From Anastatus disparis (taxonomy: Eukaryota; Arthropoda; Insecta; Hymenoptera; Eupelmidae): DNA of 64,000 nt. The position numbers and the translations under genes were made by a program. The stretch is from assembly GCA_017163975.1 (NCBI GenBank), contig JAFFSR010000362.1, positions 2,250,501 through 2,314,500 on the forward strand. Direction: 5' to 3'. A model generated the notes under the pieces. It was given only the letters and a program-made list of their open reading frames with translations, made no database searches and was not told the origin of the DNA. This document shows positions 55,441 through 64,000 of this stretch, piece by piece. Numbering within the stretch: the first letter of the stretch is position 1; each line of letters starts with the position of its first letter.

Positions 55441-56180
55441 TTTGGTCACTCGATTTTTAACAATTCAAAAGTCTATAATGCAAGTTTCTGGGGTGGCACA
55501 CATTTCAATAAGGGCTTAAATTACTAGTTTCTTAAAGTAAAATATGTGATTAAATTTTGGTATCGATTGGAAAATTGCACTTCACGGTATATAATTTTAT
55601 ATGTCAAAAATGATACTTTTTTTTATATTTTTCTACGCGTGTTTCTTGAGCTATAAAAAAAGGTGCATACTTTCGATCATTCTCAAATTTTCAGAGCATA
55701 ATAAATACGGTAAAAACAAAAGTTTTAGTATACCCTAGTACATGTGCCCTTCTTTATAAAGCTGTTTGACTATTTTTAATGTTAGTGTAATTTTCGCCCA
55801 AAAATTACACTTACATTAAAAATAGCCAAACAGCTTCATAAATAAGGGCACATGTACCAGGATAGGCTTAAACTTTTGTTTTTACCGTATTTATTATGCT
55901 CTTAACATTTAAGAATGATCGAGAGTATGCACCTTTTTTTATAGTTCAAGAAACACACGTAAAAAAATATAAAAAGAGTATCATTTTTGACGTATAAAAT
56001 TATGTACCGTGAAGAGCAATTTTCCGATCGATAACAATTTAATTACACATTCTACTTTAAGAAACTAGTAATTTAAGCCCTTATTGAAGTGTGTGCCACC
56101 CCAGAAACTTGCATTATAGACTTTTGAATTGTTAAAAATCTAGTGACCAAAATGAAAAAGTTCTTTAAAATTGCCCATAT
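55413..56180. repeat. foldback family C, full copy, overlapping ORF1 start
   Basis: Two inverted arms of about 380 nt meet near 55798 (aaaattacac...). The outer 30-40 nt of each arm carry the first codons of the PHD ORF1 (tgggcaatttt...ctttttcattttggtcac) and an inverted copy of them. One arm is also present alone at 42110-42455. Confidence 0.8.
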
Positions 56181-56284
56181 AACAACGCTCCATAGTAGCT
56201 ACCTCTTGCGGCAAATTCCGAAAGCAACGTCGCTGAGCATTCACCAACAAGTACTTACATTTTCCCTTCAAAAATGTATGTATA

Positions 56285-56755
56285 TTTATATCCTCGTAGG
56301 CCGTATTCGTGTCAGTATATAAAGAGCATGCTAAATATGTATCGGCATCGCATATGTCTCAGAAGCGCTCCTCGACTCATTACATGATTTATATATCCTC
56401 CTGAGACATATTGAGACTGAATACGTTCCAAGAGAAATCAATATGGCATCACCGATTCTACTATGTTTCGTTCAATATGTTAAAGAGCAATCATATTGAA
56501 CGTAGGATAGTGAAAAAAAATGACTCGCGTTTCGACAGCAGCTATACTCATTACAAAATGTCAATCTAAAAAAAAGAAAAAATCAATAGAAATAAAATAA
56601 AATTTGAAAAGTATTGGAAAAAAGATTAATATTTTTAACTAATAAGTTATAGTTCCTCATACGGTCTACCTCAGACATACAATCATCTATGTTCTTTGGC
56701 TGTTCATTCAGGTGGAATCTGAATACGGCCAAAGGACATATATAACTAATATAAA
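56285..56755. repeat. dispersed repeat family A, copy 2
   Basis: Matches 30430-30992 but lacks the extra GC-rich foldback block, ending aggtggaatctgaatacggc directly. Confidence 0.75.
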
Positions 56756-56799
56756 GCAGTACGTTTAAAGTATTTCCAAATGATACAATTATTTAAATG

Positions 56800-57075
56800 A
56801 ATCATGTCGTTGGGTAATAGCTCTGATTATATTCCAAGTAGTGATTCAAAATCACAAAGTAAAAAAAGCGTATAATGTTTTGAAGAACCGACAAGTTGCT
56901 AAAAAGACTAGAAAAAGACAAAGGAATCCCAAAAATTATAGTTAACAAAAAAGATATGTTACATTTAATTCAATTCATTTTACTGGTACATCATAATTTT
57001 TTTTAAATCAAACTACTAGTGAAAATAATCATAATACCTTAATTTCTAATGAATCTGATATGGAATAAAATTTTT
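56800..57075 (+). pseudogene. possible relic of a basic insect repeat protein
   Basis: Broken frames give SDYIPSSDSKSQSKK near 56830 and NRQVAKKTRKRQRNPKNY near 56885, the acidic-then-KRxRNPxxW-like pattern I recall from proteins of repetitive arthropod elements. Several stops; weak. Confidence 0.25.
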
Positions 57076-57527
57076 GTGTTATTACTGTGTTATAATAAAA
57101 ATGTGTTATTTTAATATAGTTAATCGATTGATGTTAATTATTAAGAACATTTGTAAAATAATATGTTTAAATAAAAAATATGATTACAAATCGACAATTG
57201 AATTCTTTTGTTTTTATTATTAAAAATGATAATAACATAATTCCATGAACACTTACAACTTTGAAACTTCTAAATAGAATGAAGATGGCATAAGTCACAA
57301 ATGGTGAAATGTTTTTTATTGTAATAATAAAAAGTCGAAACAATGCTTTCATGTTTCGGTGGATTATAAGAAAAATCGTTGTAATCTATCAATTTAATGC
57401 ACTATGATTTTAAAAAACTTTTTCCTGATTTTTTTATTGACTTATAACTTTTACATAAAAAATCTCGAAAATGAAAATATGTGTCTTATGCTACTCTCAT
57501 TCTAATCCACACGTACATGCAAAGGAC
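57076..57527. other. AT-rich spacer
   Basis: No supported gene or repeat. Confidence 0.4.
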
Positions 57528-57901
57528 GTTGGATCTCGCTATCCTTTTCTAATTGCAAAGGAAGTTTTTTGGAAACACCAGAGATTATTGATAGAAATTA
57601 AGAGTTGTCTGCAACTTGTATAGTAAAAAGCAATATTTTCTCTAAAGAAGAAAAATTAATTTTCTTGCTTTGTTTTGAAGAAAAGTTTGACATACTTACA
57701 AAATCATAATTTAGGCTAAAGGACATGATGTTTAAATATGTCAAACTTTTATTCAAAACAAAGTAACAAAATTAATTTGTCCTGATTAGAAAAAATATTG
57801 CTTTTTTACTTAACAAGTTGCGGAACTCTTAATTTGTATCAATAATCACTAATTTTTTTCAAAAATCTACATTTTTCAAGTAAAAAAGGAAAGAGAGATC
57901 C
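57528..57901. repeat. 374-bp foldback
   Basis: ggatctcgct...tccttt pairs with aaagga...gagatcc; inner arms around aaagcaatattttctctaa. Loop near 57715. Noncoding. Confidence 0.7.
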
Positions 57902-58647
57902 AGAGTCCTCATAAATACAATAATACTTTGACCCAAGAATAAAAAACCTCATCCGATGCTTAAAATACTTTTGATTAGTCAAAGGCTTAATTTTTTAAAT
58001 TTTGGTACTCGTCGTAGAACTTCTCAGCCAATTTTCAACTAATAAAAATTAAGAGGTGGTTTTGATTCATACAAATTAATTATGAAAAGTTAAAATAACT
58101 TGAAAAATTATTTTCTGCTTTTAATTTCTAATTTTAAAAGTCATGCCAATTTTTGTTGAAAATAAAGCGATAAAATTAATCCATCTTTATTGAAGAAAAC
58201 ATTGATTTTTATTGAATAAATCAAAATCATCTATTCATTTTTCAATCAAGCTGCTAGTTTTTGCAGAAAATTAAATTTTTCAATTAAAAAAAAGAGAAAG
58301 ATACAGCGGTCTCTAAGTAAGCCTGAGGCAATTTAATTATCTATGTGATATATATATATATATACATGTACACACACTTATGTACATTTGTTATGTGGAT
58401 ATAAAACTATTATTTTTTCATATTTCTTGAAAAACCAAAATATTCCAAATTTTACATTGATGAAAAATAGGTCTTGAGGTTACCTACTCAAAAAAATAAT
58501 TTGAGACAAAAAAATGGCTTTTTTGAGAAAAATCCATTTTGATTTTTTACAAAAAGTGTAATTGCTCTTTTGTATTTTAGTAACAAAAAATAAAAATAGG
58601 TGAAATCGAAAGAGTATCCTCTATAGCATTGTATAAAAATATATTTC
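57902..58647. other. AT-rich, homopolymer-rich DNA
   Basis: Contains short AT and CA arrays at 58350-58380. Nothing coding recognised. Confidence 0.4.
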
Positions 58648-59411
58648 CTTCATACCCGTGCCGGAACTTCGCCTAAAAGTGCCTCTCGTGCGGCAGGGAA
58701 CGGGCAAATTACATTTGTGATTTTCTTTACAGTCACATGCTCAGAAGCCACTGCGCACCTTCATACTACAACAGTTTCGGTCGCTTCACTGTCTGCTGCA
58801 TGTTCCGACTATATCTATATATACTCAGTATGTCTAACCTCTGTTATTATACATCAAACATCGTTAGACATGACTGTTAAAATTATGAAATGCACACACA
58901 CATGATAATTACACACGTTTTTTTTTATATGAATTATCATTAGAATATTTACTGTATATCCTATGTTATCAGCTATAGGATACACATGTTCCGTTTTTTC
59001 ACATTTCTTTCATGCATACACAATTTTTTTTTAACTCGCGATATTTTTTTCACGACACTCACAACACGCTTTTAGACACTTAAAAAATAAAAATACAATA
59101 AAATAATTGAATATTTATGTTCTTTTTTTGTTTCTTTACACGTTTTATTTATTTGAATTGTTAAATAAAACGAATTGTTTATCCTATGTTAACCGCTATA
59201 GGACTTTTATTTGCGATTCTCTCTCTCTTTCTCTCTCTCTTTCACGCTCTCAACGTATACTATAGTTGCTTGCGCATGCGCGCTACAACAAACTAAAGCA
59301 TCAAATGACTTTTCACTAGAAGTCGTTTTCGATGTATTTTTTTACTTAAAAATGAATTTTTATCTTTTTGGGATGGCGAAGTTCCGGCCGGGCATGAAGG
59401 AAAATCGTATA
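58648..59411. mobile_element. possible 764-bp element with 27-bp TIRs
   Basis: ccttcatacccgtgccggaa (58648) and its imperfect complement ending at 59411 (ggcgaagttccggccgggc, atgaagg). Inside, tatcctatgtta.c.gctatagga occurs twice (about 58957 and 59179). No transposase. No target duplication confirmed. Confidence 0.4.
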
Positions 59412-59500
59412 CGCTCCTCGGCACGAAAAAGGCTCATCATATGCGCATGTAATGAGCCTGTTCCGTACCTTGGAACGTAATATACTATTATTTATAAAGG
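59412..59500. repeat. hairpin followed by CGTAATATACTAT motif
   Basis: aggctcat...atgagcct hairpin (59429-59462), then ccttggaacgtaatatactat at 59468-59488. The same 13-nt motif follows hairpins at 41772 and 60983. Confidence 0.5.
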
Positions 59501-59864
59501 TCAGTAAAAAGACAAATAAAATGTCTAAAAAAAATATTTTCATTTTTGAGAATTGAAAATTTTCAAGACATTTTCTAAAAGTGAATAAGAAATGCATTTT
59601 TGATGATATTTAAAAACAAAAAAATACATCTGCACTTATATTTAGAGTAGAATAATATAAAATATTAAGCAATTCGGATAGATAGGTACAGTCAGTTGGC
59701 ATGATTTTAGTCGGAATCGGTGATAAATAGTATTATAAAATTAATTTATATTATGTAAATATCGGTAGCAAATTATTTTTATGGTTAGAAAATATTTTTT
59801 ACCATTAACAATATTATAAATCTATATAAAATTTAATTCAATATTTTGTTTTAAGATTTTATAG

Positions 59865-60073
59865 GTGGAAGGATATCGGATCAAGAAAGCAAATTTTATT
59901 ATTCTCACGAACTACAAAATCGATTAAATGAAATGATTCATCGATTAAATTTATTAAAAAAACGAGAAAAATTTCCTAATGCGAGAAAAATTATACATCT
60001 GGAAAGGAATCAAATTTTAAATCATAATTTGCCATTTTATGTAGCAGCAGAAGTCTATTACTTTATAAAAACG
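59865..60073 (+). CDS. candidate internal exon of a host gene (uncertain)
   Basis: A T-rich stretch ending ttttatag precedes an open frame of 69 codons (from 59867), followed by a GT donor (acg|gtaatt). The frame reads GGRISDQESKFYYSHELQ, then a basic helical part (RLNLLKKREKFPNARKI) and NLPFYVAAEVYYFIKT. Residue composition is protein-like and unlike the transposon relics nearby. No flanking exon was recognised and I do not know the protein. It may also be chance or an old insertion. Confidence 0.3.
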
Positions 60074-60571
60074 GTAATTTAAAAAAATATTTTTAAGTTT
60101 TTTTTGTTTATATAAAAAATCGATATAAAAATTTAGGTGGTAATTGTAGATGGTGTTTCATTTTAAGTGATGTAATAAGGTATATGATTCAACATAGTTA
60201 CCAACATTCCATTTTCTTAAATTTTCAATTTTTATTAAAAAATTTTCCCAAATATTTCCATATTATGTTCCTTATTGGTTGAAATGGATAACTGTAATAT
60301 AGAGATATTCTTAATGATTTTGAATCAAGGAGATGTAAAACGGACACTACGCCTATACTCACAAATATTAACTTTCTTGTTATTTTATTGCTGAATTTTC
60401 AGAAAAAAATGCATTTGCTTGTAGTATATACTATGATAATTATGTAGTTGAATTTCCAAATAAATTCATTCATTAGTTTTTAAGATATTTGTATTTCTGG
60501 AACTAAACCGAAAATTTTCAATAAATAATATTAGAACCTAAAATTTTCAATAACTCAAATAGTACATTATT

Positions 60572-60680
60572 GACCAAGGATGCATATTGATCATTCTCGG
60601 CGAGTGCGAACTTTTGGGGCCGAGCGTAACGAGGCCTCGAAAGTTGCACGAGCTAGGATGATCAATATACATCTATGGTC
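60572..60680. repeat. GC-rich hairpin 1
   Basis: gacca.gatg.atattgatcat pairs with atgatcaatat.catc.tggtc; the GC-rich core (ctcggcgagtgcgaactttt...cgaaagttgcacgag) also pairs. Confidence 0.7.
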
Positions 60681-60686
60681 TAATAT

Positions 60687-60868
60687 GCTATTTTTTTGTC
60701 CCGAGGCTGAGACATTTAAAGTTTTTCTGTAAGACGCAAAATGATCATTTTACGGCCCAGGGCAAAAAATAAATTTTTCTGCCCTCCGGCCAGAAAGCGA
60801 CAACTTTCTGGCCGCTGCCCAAAACAAAGTTGCCGCTTTCTGGCGTCGTCGGGTAGAAAAATAGCATA
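60687..60868. repeat. GC-rich hairpin 2
   Basis: tatgctatttttttg and complement enclose gccagaaagcgacaactttctggc, itself a hairpin, with a third related ctttctggc at 60836. Confidence 0.6.
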
Positions 60869-60894
60869 CGAACCATGGCTAGTATAAATAAAGC

Positions 60895-60955
60895 CTCAGA
60901 TCACATGTTTGTCAACTTCGGCTTCGCCTCAGCCGACAATTACATGTGATCTGAG
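60895..60955. repeat. GC-rich hairpin 3
   Basis: ctcagatcacatgt and complement enclose cggcttcgcctcagccg. Followed by ccttgggtcgtaatatactat at 60975-60995. Confidence 0.75.
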
Positions 60956-61656
60956 ACATTCCTTTTTTTTCTGGCCTTGGGTCGTAATATACTATATTTA
61001 TAGCACAGTGGTCTTTAAATCCGTGTATTCGGGATGATCTAGCGGACGCTAAATAAGCTATAATTGGACTATACAAAAAAGTATTGAGAGAAATCCCTCT
61101 CTTTGTTATACGGCTCAACAATTTATTTACATTAAATTTGCACATCACACGATCATTTTCAAACATTTTTTTAACCTGCAATAATACATAAAATAACCGA
61201 AAGAATATATAAACAGAGAATAAAACACTAAAAACGTCAGTAACAATGATTAATTTAAAATTAAAATAAATGTATAAAGCATATTTTTGTTCAGAGTGCC
61301 ATGCCTTGTCTAAGCGTATAAAGAAAGATGTGTATACGAGTTTAATGTTTTGTTAGAAATCAAAAATATTTGTGAATTATGAATAGTTTTAACTGCGGTA
61401 AAAAAACATATAGTGTCAAGAAAAATAAACTAAGAAAAAAGAAATAAGTTATTCGAAGTTAATTGTGATCTGCTTTATGTTTAAATTATTGCTTTTCTTT
61501 TTTGATTTAGCATTCGTGGAGTGCATAGTTTTTGCGAGTTTATAGTTTACGTTTTTTTTAATTATCATTTGCGAAACGCGTAGTTTTTGTTAATTATTAA
61601 TTTCTATGCGTACAGATCTTGTGTGGCGGATTTATGGTCCACGTGCTATAAAATAA

Positions 61657-61770
61657 TATGCGATACGTGTACTCGAAGTGGTCTGTTTGAACAGTGTGCT
61701 TAGCGTCCTTGCTGCGCTCATACGCTAATTGCACGCCGTCCAAAAAAGGACCACTTAGAGACCGTGTATC
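61657..61770. repeat. GC-rich hairpin 4
   Basis: tgcgatacgtgtactcgaagtggtc-like left arm pairs imperfectly with gaccacttagagaccgtgtatcgta. Core has gcgtccttgctgcgctcatacgc. Confidence 0.6.
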
Positions 61771-61991
61771 GTAGAATTTCCATTTTCAGCTCTTTATTTC
61801 AAAGCCATGGTCATGATATGGTAAAAAAGTAGTGCAATTTCTACCAGTGATAGTCAATATTTATTTTTACAGGTGTAGTATCCATTTTAGATCTCCTTAA
61901 GCTTCAAAAATTTGGAAAACTATAATGTCAGTATTTTACATTCCCTTAAATCAGGTTAGAATTCTGAGTGGATTCCTTGTGAAGTTAAAGT

Positions 61992-62352
61992 GATATAAAA
62001 CGGACACTTTACCGGTATTCTAGAATATTTGCTATCTTTTCATTTTGTAGTAAAATTTCAGAAAAAGAAATACATTAGTTCATAAGTAGATATTGTGTTT
62101 ATTATTGAAATCAATGTTGAAGTAAATTCATTTATTAGTTATTAAAAATTTTTAATTACAGTAATAATTATTATTTTATGTTCGAATTATTATTATTTTC
62201 AATCGATTAATCAATCGATTTACTTGAATATTTAACTAAACAATTCCTATGATATATACTACAAGCTAATTTATCTCGTTTTTTAAAACTTTGTAATCAA
62301 ACGAGAATATGGTAAATATTCTTGAGTGCAGGTGTAGTGTCTGTTTTACATC
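61992..62352. repeat. 361-bp element with gatgtaaaacggacac ends, unit 2
   Basis: gatataaaacggacac at 61992 and gtgtagtgtctgttttacatc ending at 62352 are inverted. Same terminal motif as 60332-61893; likely a short version of one family. Confidence 0.5.
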
Positions 62353-63375
62353 ACTTTCAATTTATAATTTTATTTTGAATCTCATTTTGTAAAGCTTTTT
62401 ATTTATATTACGATATTGAAAAATCCAAAAAGATTTATTGATTAAGATTTTGTTTATTAAAAATAATTTCTATTGCGCCTTCATGATTGGAAAGAATAAA
62501 GGTCTTGATAAAAGCTTGGATAAAAGCCTGTGTAAAAATAAATCTTATACCAATTTCCCAAATGTTATATTATATTGCTAAAAGACATCATACAAAATAT
62601 TACCAAAATAATTGGTAAACTGTCCGAACCGCATATAATATTTCTGGAAACTTTTCAGAATATTGGAACAGAAATTTAAATTAACTATCATTTAAACTTA
62701 TAATTGTTTGAATATAGTATGATAAATAATGAAGTTAATACATTCGATACAGAAAAAGAATCGAGGGGCAGCTACAAAATCTAAACGTTGCTGCTACTCG
62801 GTGGCTTTCGAGTTAACGTTTCTCGAAATTAAAGTGGAGAGGAATGGAAACGAATATAGGGCAGTAATTTTTTGTTTGTCGAATGATAGACATTCTATCT
62901 GCCGTCCAAAGTATAAAAGTGGTTAACTACATTGGAATCCCATTGGAGTTAAGGTTTTCTTACTTTGAACGGCAGCTATGCATTTAGTGCCGTCCATCCT
63001 CCGTTTAGATTCTTTTTATTACCGCACCGAGTTAAATGCAGCCGCGCGTTTAACTAGTATAATCAAGATCTAATTATACCGCCGAACTCAGTTAATATAA
63101 TATCTTTGTACACTTTATTTGATTCCGTAAATTCAATTATTTGTTACATTATATTTTTACTCGTCGTTGTAAATAGTTTAAGTTTGTGTTACATCAAGCT
63201 TCGGTACTCCCTAGCATAAAACAAAGTATACACCCGGTTACTCTCCCGCCTTATTCGCCGTCCGTCCTTTTCACCTTCTCCAGTCTGACCCTGGCTTCGC
63301 TGAAGCGTCCGGCAAAGGAGGTTCAGACTCCCCTATTGCACCCGTCGCTTAATTCAAGTTATCAATAAGGGGTCA
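62353..63375. other. low-repeat stretch, no supported gene
   Basis: The least repetitive part of the window. A 65-codon frame at 62729-62926 is unsupported. A hairpin ctgccgt.caaagta/tactttg.acggcag spans 62898-62976, and 63230-63360 is GC-richer without an identifiable gene. Confidence 0.4.
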
Positions 63376-63380
63376 ACCGT

Positions 63381-63383
<3 letters not shown>

Positions 63384-63440
<57 letters not shown>
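63384..63440. repeat. (AT)n array
   Basis: Pure AT array at the 3' boundary of the Penelope-like element. Confidence 0.95.
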
Positions 63441-63444
<4 letters not shown>

Positions 63445-63485
63445 TTTTTAGAGGTTTTTTTTCGGATTTCGACCGTGTAAGTTAT

Positions 63486-63540
63486 GGCTTAGGATACCGA
63501 CATTTCGTGAACATTACAGTTCATTTCATTAGGGTAAGCC
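63486..63540 (-). ncRNA. hammerhead-ribozyme-like sequence of Penelope-like element
   Basis: Read on the minus strand: stem I strands ggctta/taagcc plus cc/gg with an internal bulge, core CTAATGA (consensus CUGANGA, one change), stem II tgaac...gttca with a 6-nt loop, then CGAAA and a TGTC cleavage region. The order and very short stem III match Penelope-element hammerheads. The G-to-A change in the core probably blocks cleavage. Confidence 0.55.
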
Positions 63541-63703
63541 TGAATCTGATAACGTAGACTATTAAATTTCTATATAAAGGGGCAGAATTTTTTTGGCAGG
63601 GTTTGAAGGCGAGGTCTTTCAGTTGAATGGTTATGGGTGATATATCTTTGGAAACAGAAGTTGCCATATTGGGTTCAGAAAGTAGCCGTTATCTTGGTTT
63701 AGG

Positions 63704-64000
63704 TTATTTGAATGTTTTAGTATTTCTATAAATTTCTATAGCTTCTCGGTGTATTATTAAAAAGTAAGAGTTGGTTCTGGCAAGGATAGTCGTGTTGTCG
63801 AAGTCTATTTGGTGGCTGGTTTCGATGTGGTGTTCTGCTCATGCTGATTGTGTGAAGTGTTTCAATTTTATCTTGCTGCTGTGTTCTTTGAGTCTTTGGT
63901 AAATCGCTCTTTCAGTTGTTCCTATATAGACTTTTCCATAGGAGCAAGGTATTTTGTAGACACAAGGTATTTTGTGTAACGGAGATTTTTTATCTTTAGG
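63704..64000 (-). pseudogene. GIY-YIG endonuclease domain of Penelope-like retroelement (partial)
   Basis: 99 codons including the final stop, read from the window edge. A Cys-linked start (KIPCVYKIPCSYG) leads into the GIY-YIG signature (GKVYIGTTERAIYQRLKEH), then HIETSHQIDFDNT and a conserved end (FLIIHREAIEIYRN). A TGA at 63839-63841 interrupts between TQSA and AEHH. The domain cuts target DNA for Penelope-like elements; the RT part lies outside the window. Confidence 0.85.

Larger units (their letters stand above)
60332..61893. mobile_element. element with gatgtaaaacggacac ends, unit 1
   Basis: Starts gatgtaaaacggacactac and ends near 61893 in an imperfect complement (gtgtagtatccattttagatc). 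Contains several GC-rich hairpins (60572-60955). Noncoding. Confidence 0.45.
63441..64000 (-). mobile_element. Penelope-like element, 3' end (continues beyond window)
   Basis: Minus strand: GIY-YIG endonuclease end, 3' UTR with hammerhead-like sequence, then an AT array. RT would lie beyond position 64000. Confidence 0.8.

Noticed and set aside
62729..62926. 65-codon frame as a host gene
   Set aside because: Short, no recognisable family, splice sites or neighbouring exon.

Overview
This window is eukaryotic, AT-rich and almost entirely transposable-element DNA. The families present (a Maverick/Polinton, two BEL/Pao retrotransposons, CR1/L2-like non-LTR elements with PHD-finger ORF1, a Tc1/mariner element with long inverted ends, a Helitron helicase, a Penelope-like element, many foldback MITEs) and the TATA + TCAGT core promoters point to an arthropod, most likely an insect. 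Hymenoptera is a weak guess. I recognise no host gene; one possible host exon (about 59865-60073) is flagged. No tRNA, rRNA or CRISPR was seen.

Layout. 1-2.6 kb: AT-rich DNA, a Harbinger-like foldback and 267-bp tandem repeats. About 2.6-19.2 kb: one Polinton with inverted ends. Rightward PolB; leftward integrase, coiled-coil protein, unknown protein and packaging ATPase; then rightward phospholipase-A2-like/hydrophobic/maturation-protease module, penton (minor capsid), small proteins, major capsid and two accessory proteins. Most genes carry nonsense codons or frameshifts, so the copy is dead as it stands. A 938-bp solo LTR splits the ATPase, and two TA-flanked foldback elements lie between the last gene and the right end. 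19.3-28.2 kb: a CR1-like element into which a young 6.26-kb BEL element inserted (TSD GTTCT, LTRs differing at 4 of 245 positions). 28.6-30 kb: a second CR1/L2-like 3' end. 31.0-34.7 kb: a mariner-type element with long TIRs and a 400-bp TTAA-flanked MITE nested in one of them. 34.7-43.7 kb: dispersed repeats, a 2.9-kb foldback, a decayed BEL/Pao and a pyrimidine-rich block. 43.7-49.5 kb: extremely AT-rich DNA with a broken Helitron helicase. 49.9-56.8 kb: foldbacks, a second copy of a 611-bp repeat, and the 5' half of a PHD-ORF1 non-LTR element. 57-63.4 kb: foldbacks, GC-rich hairpins, little coding. 63.4-64 kb: 3' end of a Penelope-like element (GIY-YIG domain, hammerhead-ribozyme-like sequence) on the minus strand.

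The most informative unit is the Polinton. It keeps a virus-like genome plan, combines three membrane/maturation activities in one locus, and shows a repeated promoter design in which a TATA-like box lies 30-32 nt upstream of a TCAGT/TCAT initiator at most genes. That spacing and two sequences resembling hammerhead ribozymes are the observations I would test first.
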